Source of the DNA: Fen-1301 sp963786395 | Lineage (GTDB): Bacteria > Bacteroidota > Ignavibacteria > Ignavibacteriales > Ignavibacteriaceae | Assembly (NCBI GenBank): GCA_963786395.1 | Contig: CAWAZD010000007.1 | Location: 62,001-126,000 of the forward strand | Reading direction: 5' to 3' | Length of the DNA stretch: 64,000 nt | In this document: positions 48,043 to 57,819 of the stretch, one piece after another | Layout: the number at the start of each line of letters is the position of its first letter | Position numbering within the stretch: the first letter of the stretch is position 1 | Made by a program: the position numbers and the translations under genes | Notes under the pieces: model-generated | Databases searched by the model: none | Told to the model about the DNA's origin: nothing | What the model saw: the letters and a program-made list of their open reading frames with translations, nothing else

Positions 48043-51000
48043 TTAAAAAGAAAAGACCTAAAAAAACACTCATACTCGGTTCCGGTGCCCTGCAGATAGG
48101 GCAGGCTGGTGAATTTGATTATTCCGGCAGCCAGGCGATCAAAGCACTTAAAGAAGATGGGATCAGCACCGTGCTGATAAATCCAAATATTGCCACTATC
48201 CAAACATCAGAAGATTTTGCTGACAAAGTTTATTTCGTCCCTATTAAACCGGACTTCGTTGAACGAATAATTGAAAAGGAAGAACCCGACAGCATTCTGC
48301 TTCAATTCGGAGGTCAGACAGCACTGAATGTAGGGGTTGATCTTTTTGAAAAAGGTATATTCAAAAAACATAATATAAAAGTCTTAGGTACTCCGGTAGA
48401 AACAATCATTGATACTGAAGACAGACTTCTGTTTACAAACCGGGTTAATGAAATTGGTTTGAAAGTTGCGCTTAGCCGGACAGCCCATAATATTGATGAG
48501 GCTGTTGCTGCTGCTACGGAAATAGGTTTCCCTGTTATGGTAAGAATTGCTTATGCACTTGGCGGGCTCGGGTCAGGCATTGTAAACAACATGGAAGAGT
48601 TTATTGAAAAAGCTAAACGCGCATTCTCTTTCACAAACCAGATTCTAATTGAAGAGTCGCTTTATGGATGGAAAGAAGTTGAATATGAAATTGTCAGGGA
48701 TGTTTACGACAACTGTATTACAGTATGTTCTATGGAAAATATCGACCCGATGGGAATTCACACCGGCGACAGCATAGTTATTGCTCCTGTTCAAACTCTG
48801 TCTGCACAGGAAAATTTCAAATTGCGCTCGATTGGGATAAAACTTATTAGACATCTGGGTATTATTGGTGAATGCAATATCCAGTATGCTCTTAATCCTG
48901 ATTCTGATGATTACAGAATAATAGAAGTTAACGCACGATTAAGCAGAAGCTCAGCTTTAGCATCAAAGGCAACGGGTTACCCGCTTGCTTTTATAGCCGC
49001 AAAACTTGCACTTGGTTATGCATTGAATGAAATTGAAAATATAATCACCAAGGAAACTTCAGCTTGTTTTGAACCGGCACTTGATTATGTGGCTTTAAAG
49101 TTCCCGAGGTGGGATCTTCAGAAGTTCAGACAAGTAAGTACTCTGCTGGGCACAGAAATGAAATCCGTTGGAGAGGTAATGTCTCTTGGTCGTAGCTTTG
49201 AAGAGGTTCTGCAAAAATCCATCAGGATGCTTGATATTGGAGTAAAAGGTTTCCTGGGTAACGAACTTGAGTTTGGCGATCTTGACAAGGAAATTAATAA
49301 CCCTACTGACAGAAGGATATTCGCCATAGCGGTTGCTCTAAAGAAGGGTTATTCTGTTGATAAAATACATCAGCTTTCAAAGATAACTCCCTGGTTTATA
49401 TACAAAATGAAAAATATTGTAGATATGGAACAGGTTCTTCAAAACAAAAAACTCTCTGATATATCCAAAGAAGAAATGCTTAATGCTAAAAAGAACGGCT
49501 TTTCTGATTTGCAGATTGCAACAATTACAGGTACTAAGGAATTTGAGGTACGCACCTTTAGAAAATCCCTGAATATTATTCCGGTAGTTAAGCAAATTGA
49601 TACGATGGCTGCAGAATTCCCCGCTCAGACAAATTACCTTTATATCACTTATCATGGAGATGAGGATGATATCAAAACTGGTGAGGGGGACCAGATTATT
49701 GTTCTTGGAAGTGGACCATATAGAATTGGTTCTTCGGTTGAATTTGACTGGTGCTGTGTGAATTCAATATTGGCGCTAAATAAATTGGGTTACAAAACCA
49801 TAATGGTAAACTGTAATCCGGAAACTGTAAGTACAGATTACGACATATGCGATAAACTTTACTTCGAACAACTTACCCTTGAAAGGGTGCTTGATATTTA
49901 CGAAAAAGAAAATCCCCTTGGAATTATTATATCTATGGGTGGACAAACTCCCAACAATTTGGCTATAAAACTACACAATGCAGGTGTAAGAATTTTAGGC
50001 ACATCTGCGGAACAGATAGATAATGCAGAAAGCAGACACAAATTTTCAAGGATATTAGACAGTATTAATGTTGACCAGCCTGAATGGGAAGAGATTACAA
50101 GTCTTGAAGATGCTAAGTCTTTTGCCGAACGTGTTGGTTTTCCAGTGCTTATTAGACCAAGCTATGTTTTAAGTGGTGCTGCCATGAGTATTGTTCTCAC
50201 GGAGGATGAACTTTATGAGTATCTGAAAAAAGCTACAGAAGTAAACACAGAACATCCGGTGGTGATAAGTAAATTTATTACTGATGCCAGGGAAATTGAG
50301 GTTGATGCTGTTGGCGACAACGGTGACCTTTTTTGCTATGCTATTTCTGAACATGTTGAAAATGCAGGAGTTCATTCCGGTGATGCTACAATCGTCCTTC
50401 CTCCACAGAGGACATATCTTGAAACGATGCGTAGAATTAAAATGGTTACCAAACAAATTGCAAAAGTCCTTCATATTACCGGACCATTTAATATGCAGTT
50501 TATCGCGAAGGATAACGAAATAAAAGTAATTGAATGTAATCTCCGTGCCTCCAGAAGTTTCCCATTTGTTTCAAAGGTCTTGAAAATTAATTTTATCGAG
50601 ATAGCCACCCGGCTTATGGTTGGTGAAAGAGTTCCAAAAATTGCTAAGTCATCTTTTGATGTTGATTATGTGGGTGTAAAAGCATCTCAATTCTCTTTTA
50701 CCCGGTTAAAAGGATCTGATCCTGTAACCGGGGTCGAAATGACTTCTACCGGCGAAGTAGCATGCCTTGGCGATGATTTCAATGAAGCTTTCCTTAAAAG
50801 TTTTATCTCTGTCGGATTCAGGATTCCGCAGAAAGGAGTTATGCTTTCTACCGGCACCTTGAAAGAAAAAGCTGAATTGCTCGATGATATCAGAAAACTG
50901 TATTTAAGAGGACTAAAATTCTATGCGACCAGAGGGACTGCAGAATTTCTTGAAAGGAATGGTATAGAAACAGAAATCCTAAACTGGCCTCTTGATAACA

Positions 51001-51233
51001 AGGAACCGAATATTATTACATATCTTGATAATGGTAAAATAGATCTCGTAATAAATATTCCAAAAAGTACTGAGAAATATGAATTGGATAATGATTACAT
51101 TATACGCAGGAAGGCTGTGGATATGAACATAAATCTTATCACTAATGTTCAGGTAGCTAAACGATTTATTAAGGCGCTTTTTAAATACAATGAATCCGAT
51201 TTGCAGGTTAAAAGCTGGGATGAGTATAATTAG
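48039..51233 (+). CDS. carB: Carbamoyl-phosphate synthase, large subunit
   Basis: 1064 aa with the two homologous ATP-grasp halves intact. First half: LILGSGALQIGQAGEFDYSGSQAIKAL, LLQFGGQTALNVG, VMVRIAYALGGLGSG and EVNARLSRSSALASKATGYPLA. Second half: IIVLGSGPYRIGSSVEFDWCCVNS, IISMGGQTPNNLA, VLIRPSYVLSGAAM and ECNLRASRSFPFVSKV. A C-terminal MGS-like allosteric domain (STGTLKEKAELLDDIRKLYLRGLKFYATRGTAEFLERNGIE) follows. It makes carbamoyl phosphate from bicarbonate, ammonia and two ATP. It is translationally coupled to carA. Confidence 0.97.
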   Translation: MIKKKRPKKTLILGSGALQIGQAGEFDYSGSQAIKALKEDGISTVLINPNIATIQTSEDFADKVYFVPIKPDFVERIIEKEEPDSILLQFGGQTALNVGVDLFEKGIFKKHNIKVLGTPVETIIDTEDRLLFTNRVNEIGLKVALSRTAHNIDEAVAAATEIGFPVMVRIAYALGGLGSGIVNNMEEFIEKAKRAFSFTNQILIEESLYGWKEVEYEIVRDVYDNCITVCSMENIDPMGIHTGDSIVIAPVQTLSAQENFKLRSIGIKLIRHLGIIGECNIQYALNPDSDDYRIIEVNARLSRSSALASKATGYPLAFIAAKLALGYALNEIENIITKETSACFEPALDYVALKFPRWDLQKFRQVSTLLGTEMKSVGEVMSLGRSFEEVLQKSIRMLDIGVKGFLGNELEFGDLDKEINNPTDRRIFAIAVALKKGYSVDKIHQLSKITPWFIYKMKNIVDMEQVLQNKKLSDISKEEMLNAKKNGFSDLQIATITGTKEFEVRTFRKSLNIIPVVKQIDTMAAEFPAQTNYLYITYHGDEDDIKTGEGDQIIVLGSGPYRIGSSVEFDWCCVNSILALNKLGYKTIMVNCNPETVSTDYDICDKLYFEQLTLERVLDIYEKENPLGIIISMGGQTPNNLAIKLHNAGVRILGTSAEQIDNAESRHKFSRILDSINVDQPEWEEITSLEDAKSFAERVGFPVLIRPSYVLSGAAMSIVLTEDELYEYLKKATEVNTEHPVVISKFITDAREIEVDAVGDNGDLFCYAISEHVENAGVHSGDATIVLPPQRTYLETMRRIKMVTKQIAKVLHITGPFNMQFIAKDNEIKVIECNLRASRSFPFVSKVLKINFIEIATRLMVGERVPKIAKSSFDVDYVGVKASQFSFTRLKGSDPVTGVEMTSTGEVACLGDDFNEAFLKSFISVGFRIPQKGVMLSTGTLKEKAELLDDIRKLYLRGLKFYATRGTAEFLERNGIETEILNWPLDNKEPNIITYLDNGKIDLVINIPKSTEKYELDNDYIIRRKAVDMNINLITNVQVAKRFIKALFKYNESDLQVKSWDEYN

Positions 51234-51268
51234 AACGATTTTCTGACAGCATCATGACAATATTAAAA

Positions 51269-51296
51269 ATGGATTCCCGCCTTCGCTGGAATGACA
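51269..51296. repeat. Short REP-like palindrome
   Basis: GGATTCCCGCCTTCGCTGGAATGACA; ATTCC and GGAAT can pair around a CGCCTTCGC loop. Very similar palindromes occur dispersed in many bacterial intergenic regions. Only one copy was noticed in this window, in the carB-polB convergent gap. Confidence 0.45.
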
Positions 51297-51372
51297 TGCA
51301 GGAATTAACGAATATCGTGATTTTTCATTTCACTTATAATGAGACAAAGCTTCATCGTTTCCTAAGAATGAC

Positions 51373-51411
51373 AAGGGGGATTTTTGGAGACAGCCTCGCC
51401 CCTTAATTTTT
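51373..51411. terminator. Possible bidirectional terminator between carB and polB
   Basis: AAGGGG (51373-51378) and CCCCTT (51399-51404) can pair over a 20-base loop that itself has a short GGAG/CCTC pairing, followed by AATTTTT. The gap separates convergent genes, where a terminator is expected. The long loop makes the call weak. Confidence 0.4.
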
Positions 51412-51434
51412 AGGTTCAATATCATTACTTGAAT

Positions 51435-53759
51435 TCAAAACATATTCAATTGTTGTGAAGAAATTATTGAGTTGAATGATGTCCCTTCCAACATAAGAAT
51501 TGAATCAGCTATTGGACGGAGCTGTTTGTCAATATAATGATTGTAATCAATATCCGTGGGATTCAAACCTATAGGTACAGGTCCTTTTTTTGTAATTACA
51601 TATTTAACAATACTGCTTTTATCATCTAGCATGCGTGCTGCCTTTACCTGCGGAGGAACATTCTTTACATACTCATCAAGATCTTTCCTCAATCTTTTCC
51701 TGTAAATAAGTTTATCATCCATCTTCCCTTGCTTCAAAGATACTACCAGATCAACTATCCAGTTCTCTATTTCCTCTCCGTTAAATATTCTTTCGTATAG
51801 TTCAGCCTGGAAATCCTTAGCAAGTTTTGTCCAGTCTGATCTCACTGATTCCAATCCGACAAATTCAATTTTCTGTTTCCCGTTTTCTATTAATAGACCT
51901 GCATATCTTTTCTTTGCCCCCGATTCGCTCCCTCTTGACTGTGTAAGCACAAACTTAGAATAGAATTTTTCATATTCAATTTCAAGATATGATTCAACGT
52001 TATACTCTTTCTTCAACCTTTCTTTCCAATATAAATTCAGATCCATGGCAATCTTACGTCCGTTAACTGAAGGATCAGTTGCTTCATCTTCCCTTATTTT
52101 CACAAATAATGAATCTGTATCACCATAGAGCACCTTATATCCTTTCTGCTCAAGGTAATCTTTACTTCCAAGCAGGAGCCACTGCCCCGTGCTTGTAATA
52201 GCATTAGGAAGGTCAGGATGATAAAATCTGCATCCATATGAACCCATTACTCCATAAAAACTATTCATCAATATTTTGATCGCCTGTGAAAGGTAGCGGT
52301 CTTTATTTTCCTTTGCAAATTTACGCTGCTCTAACAATGCTGCTATTCGCTCTGGAAGATGGTGCTTTACAGATGAAAATTTGTATCCCTGTGGTGTTGT
52401 TATTGGTTCAATCCTGTTATATAACCTTGAGATGGGATCTATCTTAAATGTTAAAATTATGCTTGGATACAGGCTTTTGAAATCCAGAACTATAACATTT
52501 TCATAAATTCCCGGAACTGGTTCAATAACATAACCGCCGGCTGCCTGTCCTTCGGGTTGAATATCTTTAACATCCGGAGCTACTAAACCATCTCTATGAA
52601 TCCTTGGCAGGAAAAAATGATCGAATGCAGCGGTCATCATACCAAGACGATCTATCATAAGTCCTGATAACTGTGCCCTTTTAACATCCTGTTTAATTAT
52701 ACCGGTTTTCTGAAATATTTCAGTAACAAGAATAGTATCATTCAGATTATATTCTGCCAGTTTTAATTTTTCTTCTACGAATATCCTGTCAATCTCTAAA
52801 CCTTTATCTTTTACAGTAGTTATTGTTTTCCCTGTTCCAAGTAATTCCTGAGAAACTGTTTCAAGGGAAAAATCTTCAAAAGAATAAAAGGCTGTTCGTA
52901 AACTGATTGGACCGTCAAGGACAATTCTCCCTGGTATGGAAGCAAAATATCCGCCCCGTGTCTTATTTTTTAATATTACACTCCCTTTTCTTGCAAGATT
53001 AAAATTTATATTGAATTGCCTGCATCTCTTTTCAAGTACCATCAAATCAAATCCAATAACATGCCATCCTATAATTATATCCGGATCAATTTCTCTAAAA
53101 TAATTTATAAAGGATTCCAATAATAATTGTTCAGTCTTGCAGAAGATAAGGTTAAATTTAATTTCCTTAATACTCTCTTTTATCTCGTTGGATTCTCCTC
53201 TAATAAAAACGGTATGTTTCACTTCTACTTTAAACCGAAAATCAAGTGCTATAGAATATACTGATCCATCAGTACCGGTCTCAATATCGAGTGAGATCAC
53301 CTTAAATTCCGGCTCAACATCAGTTGGTTTCATAACTGGGTTTATAAAATGCAGGTATTGACCTTCTTTCTCTGCCTTGCCTGTTAACAATACCTGAGCA
53401 TAAATATTCCTTTCCATCAAATAACGTCTGGCCGGATCAATATCGGTTTCATAAACCGGTATCAGCATGTCCCTTAGAATTTCAACAGCAGATAATAAGT
53501 CTCTTTGTGTATTGAAATATACAGCATCTACAGGCTCTGATATCATGTTCTGTAGATCTACATTTTTTCTTGTGTGTGAAATATTTAGTTCAGGTAAAAC
53601 TGTTTCTCTTCTTATAAAAAATAACGGATATGAGTTGGTTATAGAAATCTCTACTGGTCCGGCTTCATTTGATATTCCCCAGAATTTCAGGATATGTTTG
53701 TTACCGCTTTCCTGCCAGTTGTCATTTAATAAAAATATTTCTGCGGTTTCTATTATCAT
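51435..53759 (-). CDS. polB: Family B DNA polymerase (Pol II-like)
   Basis: 774 aa, close to E. coli Pol II in length and order. The 3'-5' exonuclease has SLDIETG (Asp158, Glu160), IIGWHVIGFDLMVL (Asp238) and YNLND (Asp341). The polymerase has motif A LDFKSLYPSII (Asp426), motif B ILMNSFYGVMGS and motif C YGDTDSLF (Asp547, Asp549). The protein ends SSQQLNMF, a Qxx-L-x-F-type sliding-clamp motif like the QLGLF end of E. coli Pol II. All catalytic residues are present, so replication restart or translesion synthesis is expected. It converges on carB. No LexA-like box was recognised upstream. Confidence 0.93.
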   Translation of the reverse strand: MIIETAEIFLLNDNWQESGNKHILKFWGISNEAGPVEISITNSYPLFFIRRETVLPELNISHTRKNVDLQNMISEPVDAVYFNTQRDLLSAVEILRDMLIPVYETDIDPARRYLMERNIYAQVLLTGKAEKEGQYLHFINPVMKPTDVEPEFKVISLDIETGTDGSVYSIALDFRFKVEVKHTVFIRGESNEIKESIKEIKFNLIFCKTEQLLLESFINYFREIDPDIIIGWHVIGFDLMVLEKRCRQFNINFNLARKGSVILKNKTRGGYFASIPGRIVLDGPISLRTAFYSFEDFSLETVSQELLGTGKTITTVKDKGLEIDRIFVEEKLKLAEYNLNDTILVTEIFQKTGIIKQDVKRAQLSGLMIDRLGMMTAAFDHFFLPRIHRDGLVAPDVKDIQPEGQAAGGYVIEPVPGIYENVIVLDFKSLYPSIILTFKIDPISRLYNRIEPITTPQGYKFSSVKHHLPERIAALLEQRKFAKENKDRYLSQAIKILMNSFYGVMGSYGCRFYHPDLPNAITSTGQWLLLGSKDYLEQKGYKVLYGDTDSLFVKIREDEATDPSVNGRKIAMDLNLYWKERLKKEYNVESYLEIEYEKFYSKFVLTQSRGSESGAKKRYAGLLIENGKQKIEFVGLESVRSDWTKLAKDFQAELYERIFNGEEIENWIVDLVVSLKQGKMDDKLIYRKRLRKDLDEYVKNVPPQVKAARMLDDKSSIVKYVITKKGPVPIGLNPTDIDYNHYIDKQLRPIADSILMLEGTSFNSIISSQQLNMF

Positions 53760-54009
53760 ATTTTACAAATTTCTTTTAACAAAATTAACATTAACATTGG
53801 AAATAATTAGCGTACAATCATATTATTTGATTTAAAAGGTGTTAAAAAGGCAAAGTCTTAGACTTAATTGTTTTAGCGACTTCTTTTTGACCATGGTTTT
53901 TACACTTTATGATTTTTGTTGTGTTTCGAGTCATTAACGGAAATTTATTTTCCGGTTACCTTAAGATCAGTTAATTCTATTTTCTAAAAGGTAAAAAAGG
54001 AGGAATCTT

Positions 54010-54444
54010 ATGGAATTCTGCAGGGAAAACACTATAAAGGTTATGAAAGAATTAATTAAAAACTGCCGCAATGCTGAAATCCTTTTAAGAAATTCCTGCA
54101 ATAATATGGAAAATAAATCTTTGCATAAAATTTTCCTCTATTATGCCGACCTGAATAAAACATATATAAACAGGCTGGAGAATGAGATTTTGAGGCTTGG
54201 GGGAAGAATTGATGAAATTCATGAGGAAAAATTACTTGTTAATTCTGACAAAACTAATTATTTGGATAAATTAAAAATATGTGAAAAAGGGGTAAATACT
54301 GCTGTTAATAATTATAAAGAAATCTCCCTTCGTGAAGATATTTTGTGGGAAGTCGTACCAATTATATCTCAGCAATATTTCGGAGAAGTGGAGGCTCATG
54401 AAACTATAAAAAATATTAATACGAGAGTTGCAGCAGAAATATAA
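54010..54444 (+). CDS. Small four-helix (ferritin-like/DUF2383-type) protein
   Basis: 144 aa preceded by a strong ribosome site (AAGGAGGAATCTT before ATG). The sequence is almost wholly helical: an opening helix (VMKELIKNCRNAEILLRNSCNNM), a second (KSLHKIFLYYADLNKTYINRLENEILRLGG), then GVNTAVNNYKEISLREDILWEVVPIISQQYFGEVEAHETIKNI. The pattern resembles DUF2383/PA2169-like four-helix proteins, often stress-related. Iron ligands are not obvious. It is divergent from polB and converges on the response regulator gene (stops 9 bases apart). Function is not established. Confidence 0.6.
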   Translation: MEFCRENTIKVMKELIKNCRNAEILLRNSCNNMENKSLHKIFLYYADLNKTYINRLENEILRLGGRIDEIHEEKLLVNSDKTNYLDKLKICEKGVNTAVNNYKEISLREDILWEVVPIISQQYFGEVEAHETIKNINTRVAAEI

Positions 54445-54452
54445 CTTCCAGA

Positions 54453-55124
54453 TTACTTTGCGGTAATGATCCCTGCTCTGATTGCATACCTCACAAGTCC
54501 GGCTACGTCGTGAATACCTATCCTGTCCATTAATTGCATCCTATGCGTTTCTACGGTCTTAATACTAACATTCAATTTATTCGCAATCTCCTTAGTAGAA
54601 TTTCCTTCAGCTATAAGTTGAAGAATTTCTCTTTGTCTTGATGTTAATTGTGTAAATATATCAGGACTTAATTCCTTATCAAGGGCAACATTTGAAATTC
54701 TTTTCAGATAATTATCAACAACATGTTTACTAATCGCCGGGCTTAAATATGTTTCCCCCCTTATCACTGCATTAACAGCAATTTCAAGTTCGTTAGGTGC
54801 CGCGTCTTTAAGCAGATATCCCGATGCCCCCGATCTTAATGCCTGTACAACATATTCCTCATTTGTGTGCATTGATAAAATAATAACTTTTGTATCAGAA
54901 AATTCCTTAGAAAGTCTTGCCACTACCTCCAGTCCATTAAGTTCAGGCATAGCTATATCAAGAAGAACAAGGTCCGGGGCCAGTTCATCAATTAATTTAA
55001 TTGCATCTCTTCCGTTATCGGCTTCTCCAACAACCTCTACCCCGGGAATATTCAAGATTAAAGATCGAATTCCGGCTCTTACAAGTGAATGATCATCAAC
55101 AAGAATTACTTTTACAGGTTTCAT
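54453..55124 (-). CDS. NarL/FixJ-type response regulator
   Basis: 223 aa. The receiver domain has VILVDDHSLVRAG, the phosphate-accepting Asp56 in LVLLDIAMPELNG, and the conserved Thr/Ser and Lys in IILSMHTNEEYVVQALRSGASGYLLKDA. The C-terminal LuxR-type helix-turn-helix has LTSRQREILQLIAEGNSTKEIANKLNVSIKTVETHRMQLMDRI. It lies 14 bases downstream of the histidine kinase gene and should be its partner. Targets are unknown. Confidence 0.95.
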   Translation of the reverse strand: MKPVKVILVDDHSLVRAGIRSLILNIPGVEVVGEADNGRDAIKLIDELAPDLVLLDIAMPELNGLEVVARLSKEFSDTKVIILSMHTNEEYVVQALRSGASGYLLKDAAPNELEIAVNAVIRGETYLSPAISKHVVDNYLKRISNVALDKELSPDIFTQLTSRQREILQLIAEGNSTKEIANKLNVSIKTVETHRMQLMDRIGIHDVAGLVRYAIRAGIITAK

Positions 55125-55138
55125 TTTATTCCGGATAT

Positions 55139-56652
55139 TTAATTTAAATTTAGCGCTTCAGTAGGAAAGATAACATGTATTTGTGTCCCCCCACCGGGTT
55201 TAGAGTCTATTTTTATTCTTCCTCCAATAAGTTCTACTCTTTCCTGCATGCCTAACAGCCCCATACTTTCTCCCTGTAGACCTTTCTGGATGGCAGAATA
55301 AAAATTGAATCCTACTCCATTATCCTTAATCTGTAGATGAAGGTCATTATCCTGATAAAATAGATTGATTTCTACTTCAGATGCTTTGGCATGTTTAATA
55401 ATATTTGTAAGGGCTTCCTGTGATACTCTGAAGCAGGTAATTTCAATGTTGGAAGGGAGCTTCTTAATTTTTTCATCTGTAACTATAATTGCTTTTAATC
55501 CGGTTCTGGTCGATTGTTTGTCAACATACCATCTCAATGCAGGAACTAGTCCAAGGTCATCAAGCATTGATGGCCTTAAATCAACGGATAATTTTCTTAC
55601 CTGGAAAAGCGCTTCTTCAATTAGCTCAACACCTTCATTTAAATGTATTTCTACTTTCTTCGATCCGGAAGTTTAAATGCAGTCTGTATATTTATTTTAA
55701 TTGCAGTAAGAATTTGGCCTATCTCATCATGCAGCTCGCGTGCAATATGCCTCCTTTCGCTTTCCTGTATTTCCAGTAATCTTTTGGACAATACCTTCAG
55801 TCTGTCTTGTGCTGAACTAACTTCTAAAAATAATCTCTCCTTTTCTTTCTCTTCTAAACGAAGTTTGGTAATATCCCGGAACATTAGAACCATTCCAGTT
55901 GTAATATTTTTGTCATCTTTTATTATTGATACAGTTTCTGTAATTATCTTCTTTATTGAATTCTTATCAGTCAAAATAGCAGTCCAATTTAATTCTTCTC
56001 TTTGACCGTTTTGAGATAAAAAAGGATTTTGATCTATAAGTTCACCCGAAATTTCGCTTTCCAGATGCATTATTTCATTAATATTTCTTCCGACTGCTTC
56101 TTCAAGGTTCCAACCAGTTTTTGATTGTGCTACTAAATTCATCAGTTTAATATGTCCTTCTGAATCTGTGGCAACCATAGCATCCCCCATACTCTGTAAA
56201 GTTTTTGAAAGCCACCTTTCATTATCTTTTACTTTTCGCTCCATCCTGTTTTTATATAATGCCATCTCAATAACTGAATTGAGAATTTTTTTATCATAAG
56301 GTTTTATAACATAACCATATGGCTCTGTTATCTTTGCTCTAGATAAAGTTTCTTCATCGGCATACGCGGTTAAGTATATTATAGGAATATTATAATTTGC
56401 TTGGATTAATTCTGCAGTCTGTATTCCGTCTAATTCCCCTTTAATCCTTATGTCCATCAAAATAAGATCCGGTTTCTCTTTTTCTACAACCTCAATGGCT
56501 TCAACCCCGCTTACAGCTATACTGGCTATTTCATATCCGAGAGATTTCAAAGTTGCCGAAATATCAAGTGCAACTATCCTTTCGTCTTCAACAATTAATA
56601 TTTTTGAATTAACATTATTCATCTGATATAAAGTATAATTTATTTCCTTCAA
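55139..56652 (-). pseudogene. Receiver-PAS-histidine kinase (HisKA_3 type), one frameshift
   Basis: Two frames form one sensor of about 500 aa. 55651-56652 encodes a receiver domain (ILIVEDERIVALD, Asp67 in LILMDIRIKG, with Lys in GYVIKPYD), a PAS domain (WLSKTLQSMGDAMVATDSEG) and the dimerisation helix with RHIARELHDEIGQ (His308). The second frame, open from about 55668, continues KKVEIHLNEGVELIEEALFQVRKLSVDLRPSMLDDLGL and the HATPase domain (IKDNGVGF, GLLGMQERVELIGG, GGGTQIHVIFP). One missing base near CTTCCGGATCG (55660-55672) explains the break. Met at 56622 is an alternative start. No membrane helix is seen, so sensing would be cytoplasmic. It may be inactive or a sequence error. Confidence 0.85.
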
Positions 56653-56895
56653 TAATAAAAAATTACTCTGCTCCCCTGTGTCCTATATCATTGAAAATGA
56701 ACTCCAATCCCTAATAATGAATAATAGTTTCAAACAAAATTACAATTAAGTCATAACTGAAAAACCTAAATAATTCCAAATCATTTTTGTAGCACTATTA
56801 TTAATTCACTGTTTCCTAGCGCACCGAAACTTATAAAATAAAAAAAAGCTTTTGCCATCTTGTACAAACGAAGAAGTATCTTCCTGTGTTTAGTT

Positions 56896-57489
56896 CTAAT
56901 GAAAAAATATGGTTCCTCCGATGCATCTTTCAATTGAAAGTGCAACGATTTTTAAACCATTCTTGTTGGCATATTTTTTTAATGAATTTGGAGCAACAGA
57001 ATATTTAAGAAATGTTTTAAAAGGTCCTATATCATCTTTACCTGCATTTGGCTGTTTATATATCAATTTGTAATATAGTACATGTAAACTGTGTGGGGTA
57101 AAGCGAGTTAATAATCCTTTAAATGACATGAGATTCGGAAGTTTTAAAACCATAAGACCTCCCGGTTTGAGTGCTTTTGACATGTTGTCCAAGGCTAGTT
57201 TTGGTTTTATCAAATGTTCAAGTACATCCCAACATACTACTAAATCATAATTATTATTTTCAAATTCATATTTCTGTAAATCGCCAAGTATCTTCTTATT
57301 TAAATAATTATTTCGCGCTAGCTGTTTTCTTGATATATCAATACCAGTTATGTGTTTTTCTTTATTAATTTTTATGTTTTCTATTGTATTAGAACCACAT
57401 CCGGCTTCAAGCACCTTTATTCCGTTTTTTGAATCCAATTCTTCATTAATAAATTCTTGAAAGTCTTTTTGAAAATCAGCCATTATCAT
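56896..57489 (-). CDS. Class I SAM-dependent methyltransferase
   Basis: 197 aa. Motif I is KVLEAGCGSNT, followed by ITGIDISRKQLA (motif II), then NYDLVVCWDVLEHLIKPKLALDNMSKALKPGGLMVLKLPN (motifs IV to VI), as in UbiG/Methyltransf_11-like enzymes. The C-terminal part (FLKYSVAPNSLKKYANKNGLKIVALSIE) is shared by glycan-associated members. Met at 57483 (MADFQKDF) is an alternative start. The substrate is unknown. It stands alone between the sensor kinase and the beta-helix genes. Confidence 0.8.
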   Translation of the reverse strand: MIMADFQKDFQEFINEELDSKNGIKVLEAGCGSNTIENIKINKEKHITGIDISRKQLARNNYLNKKILGDLQKYEFENNNYDLVVCWDVLEHLIKPKLALDNMSKALKPGGLMVLKLPNLMSFKGLLTRFTPHSLHVLYYKLIYKQPNAGKDDIGPFKTFLKYSVAPNSLKKYANKNGLKIVALSIERCIGGTIFFH

Positions 57490-57711
57490 ATGATATCCTT
57501 TATTGTGTTACCCTTTTTTAATTTATTATCTAAACATATAAAAAATACATTTCGTATTTTTGTTTTGCGACATATAACCATAAGCTATTAAATTTTAATT
57601 GTTTAGCGGTATGATGTTGAATATATTAAATTAGATTAAAGATTGATTAATCTGCTTAAATTAGCTCTGACCCTCCTTCTTTTAACTCATAAAATCAGGG
57701 TACATTGATGT

Positions 57712-57760
57712 ATTTATCAGGTCTTTACCCGATTGAAGTCCCTCCGGTATATAGCTAGTT
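57712..57760 (+). promoter_or_regulatory. Conserved upstream element of the first beta-helix gene
   Basis: TATCAGGTCTTTACCCGATTGAAG, then TCCCTCCGG and TATATAGCTA (57748-57757). A related element (TTCAGGTTTTTCCTTATTGAAG, then ACCTCCG) lies before the second copy at about 59817-59855. CCGG plus TATATAGCTA also recurs at 20793-20812 in front of the dprA cluster. The role is unknown; the sequence from 57490 to 57711 shows nothing else. Confidence 0.4.
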
Positions 57761-57819
57761 TTATGTATAGATTTTGATACAAATCAAAATCATCTACTAC
57801 AAACAAATCTGGAGTCAAT

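Noticed and set aside
55650..55672. Programmed frameshift joining the two halves of the sensor kinase
   Set aside because: There is no slippery run or stimulatory structure at CTTCCGGATCGAAG; a simple one-base loss is more likely.
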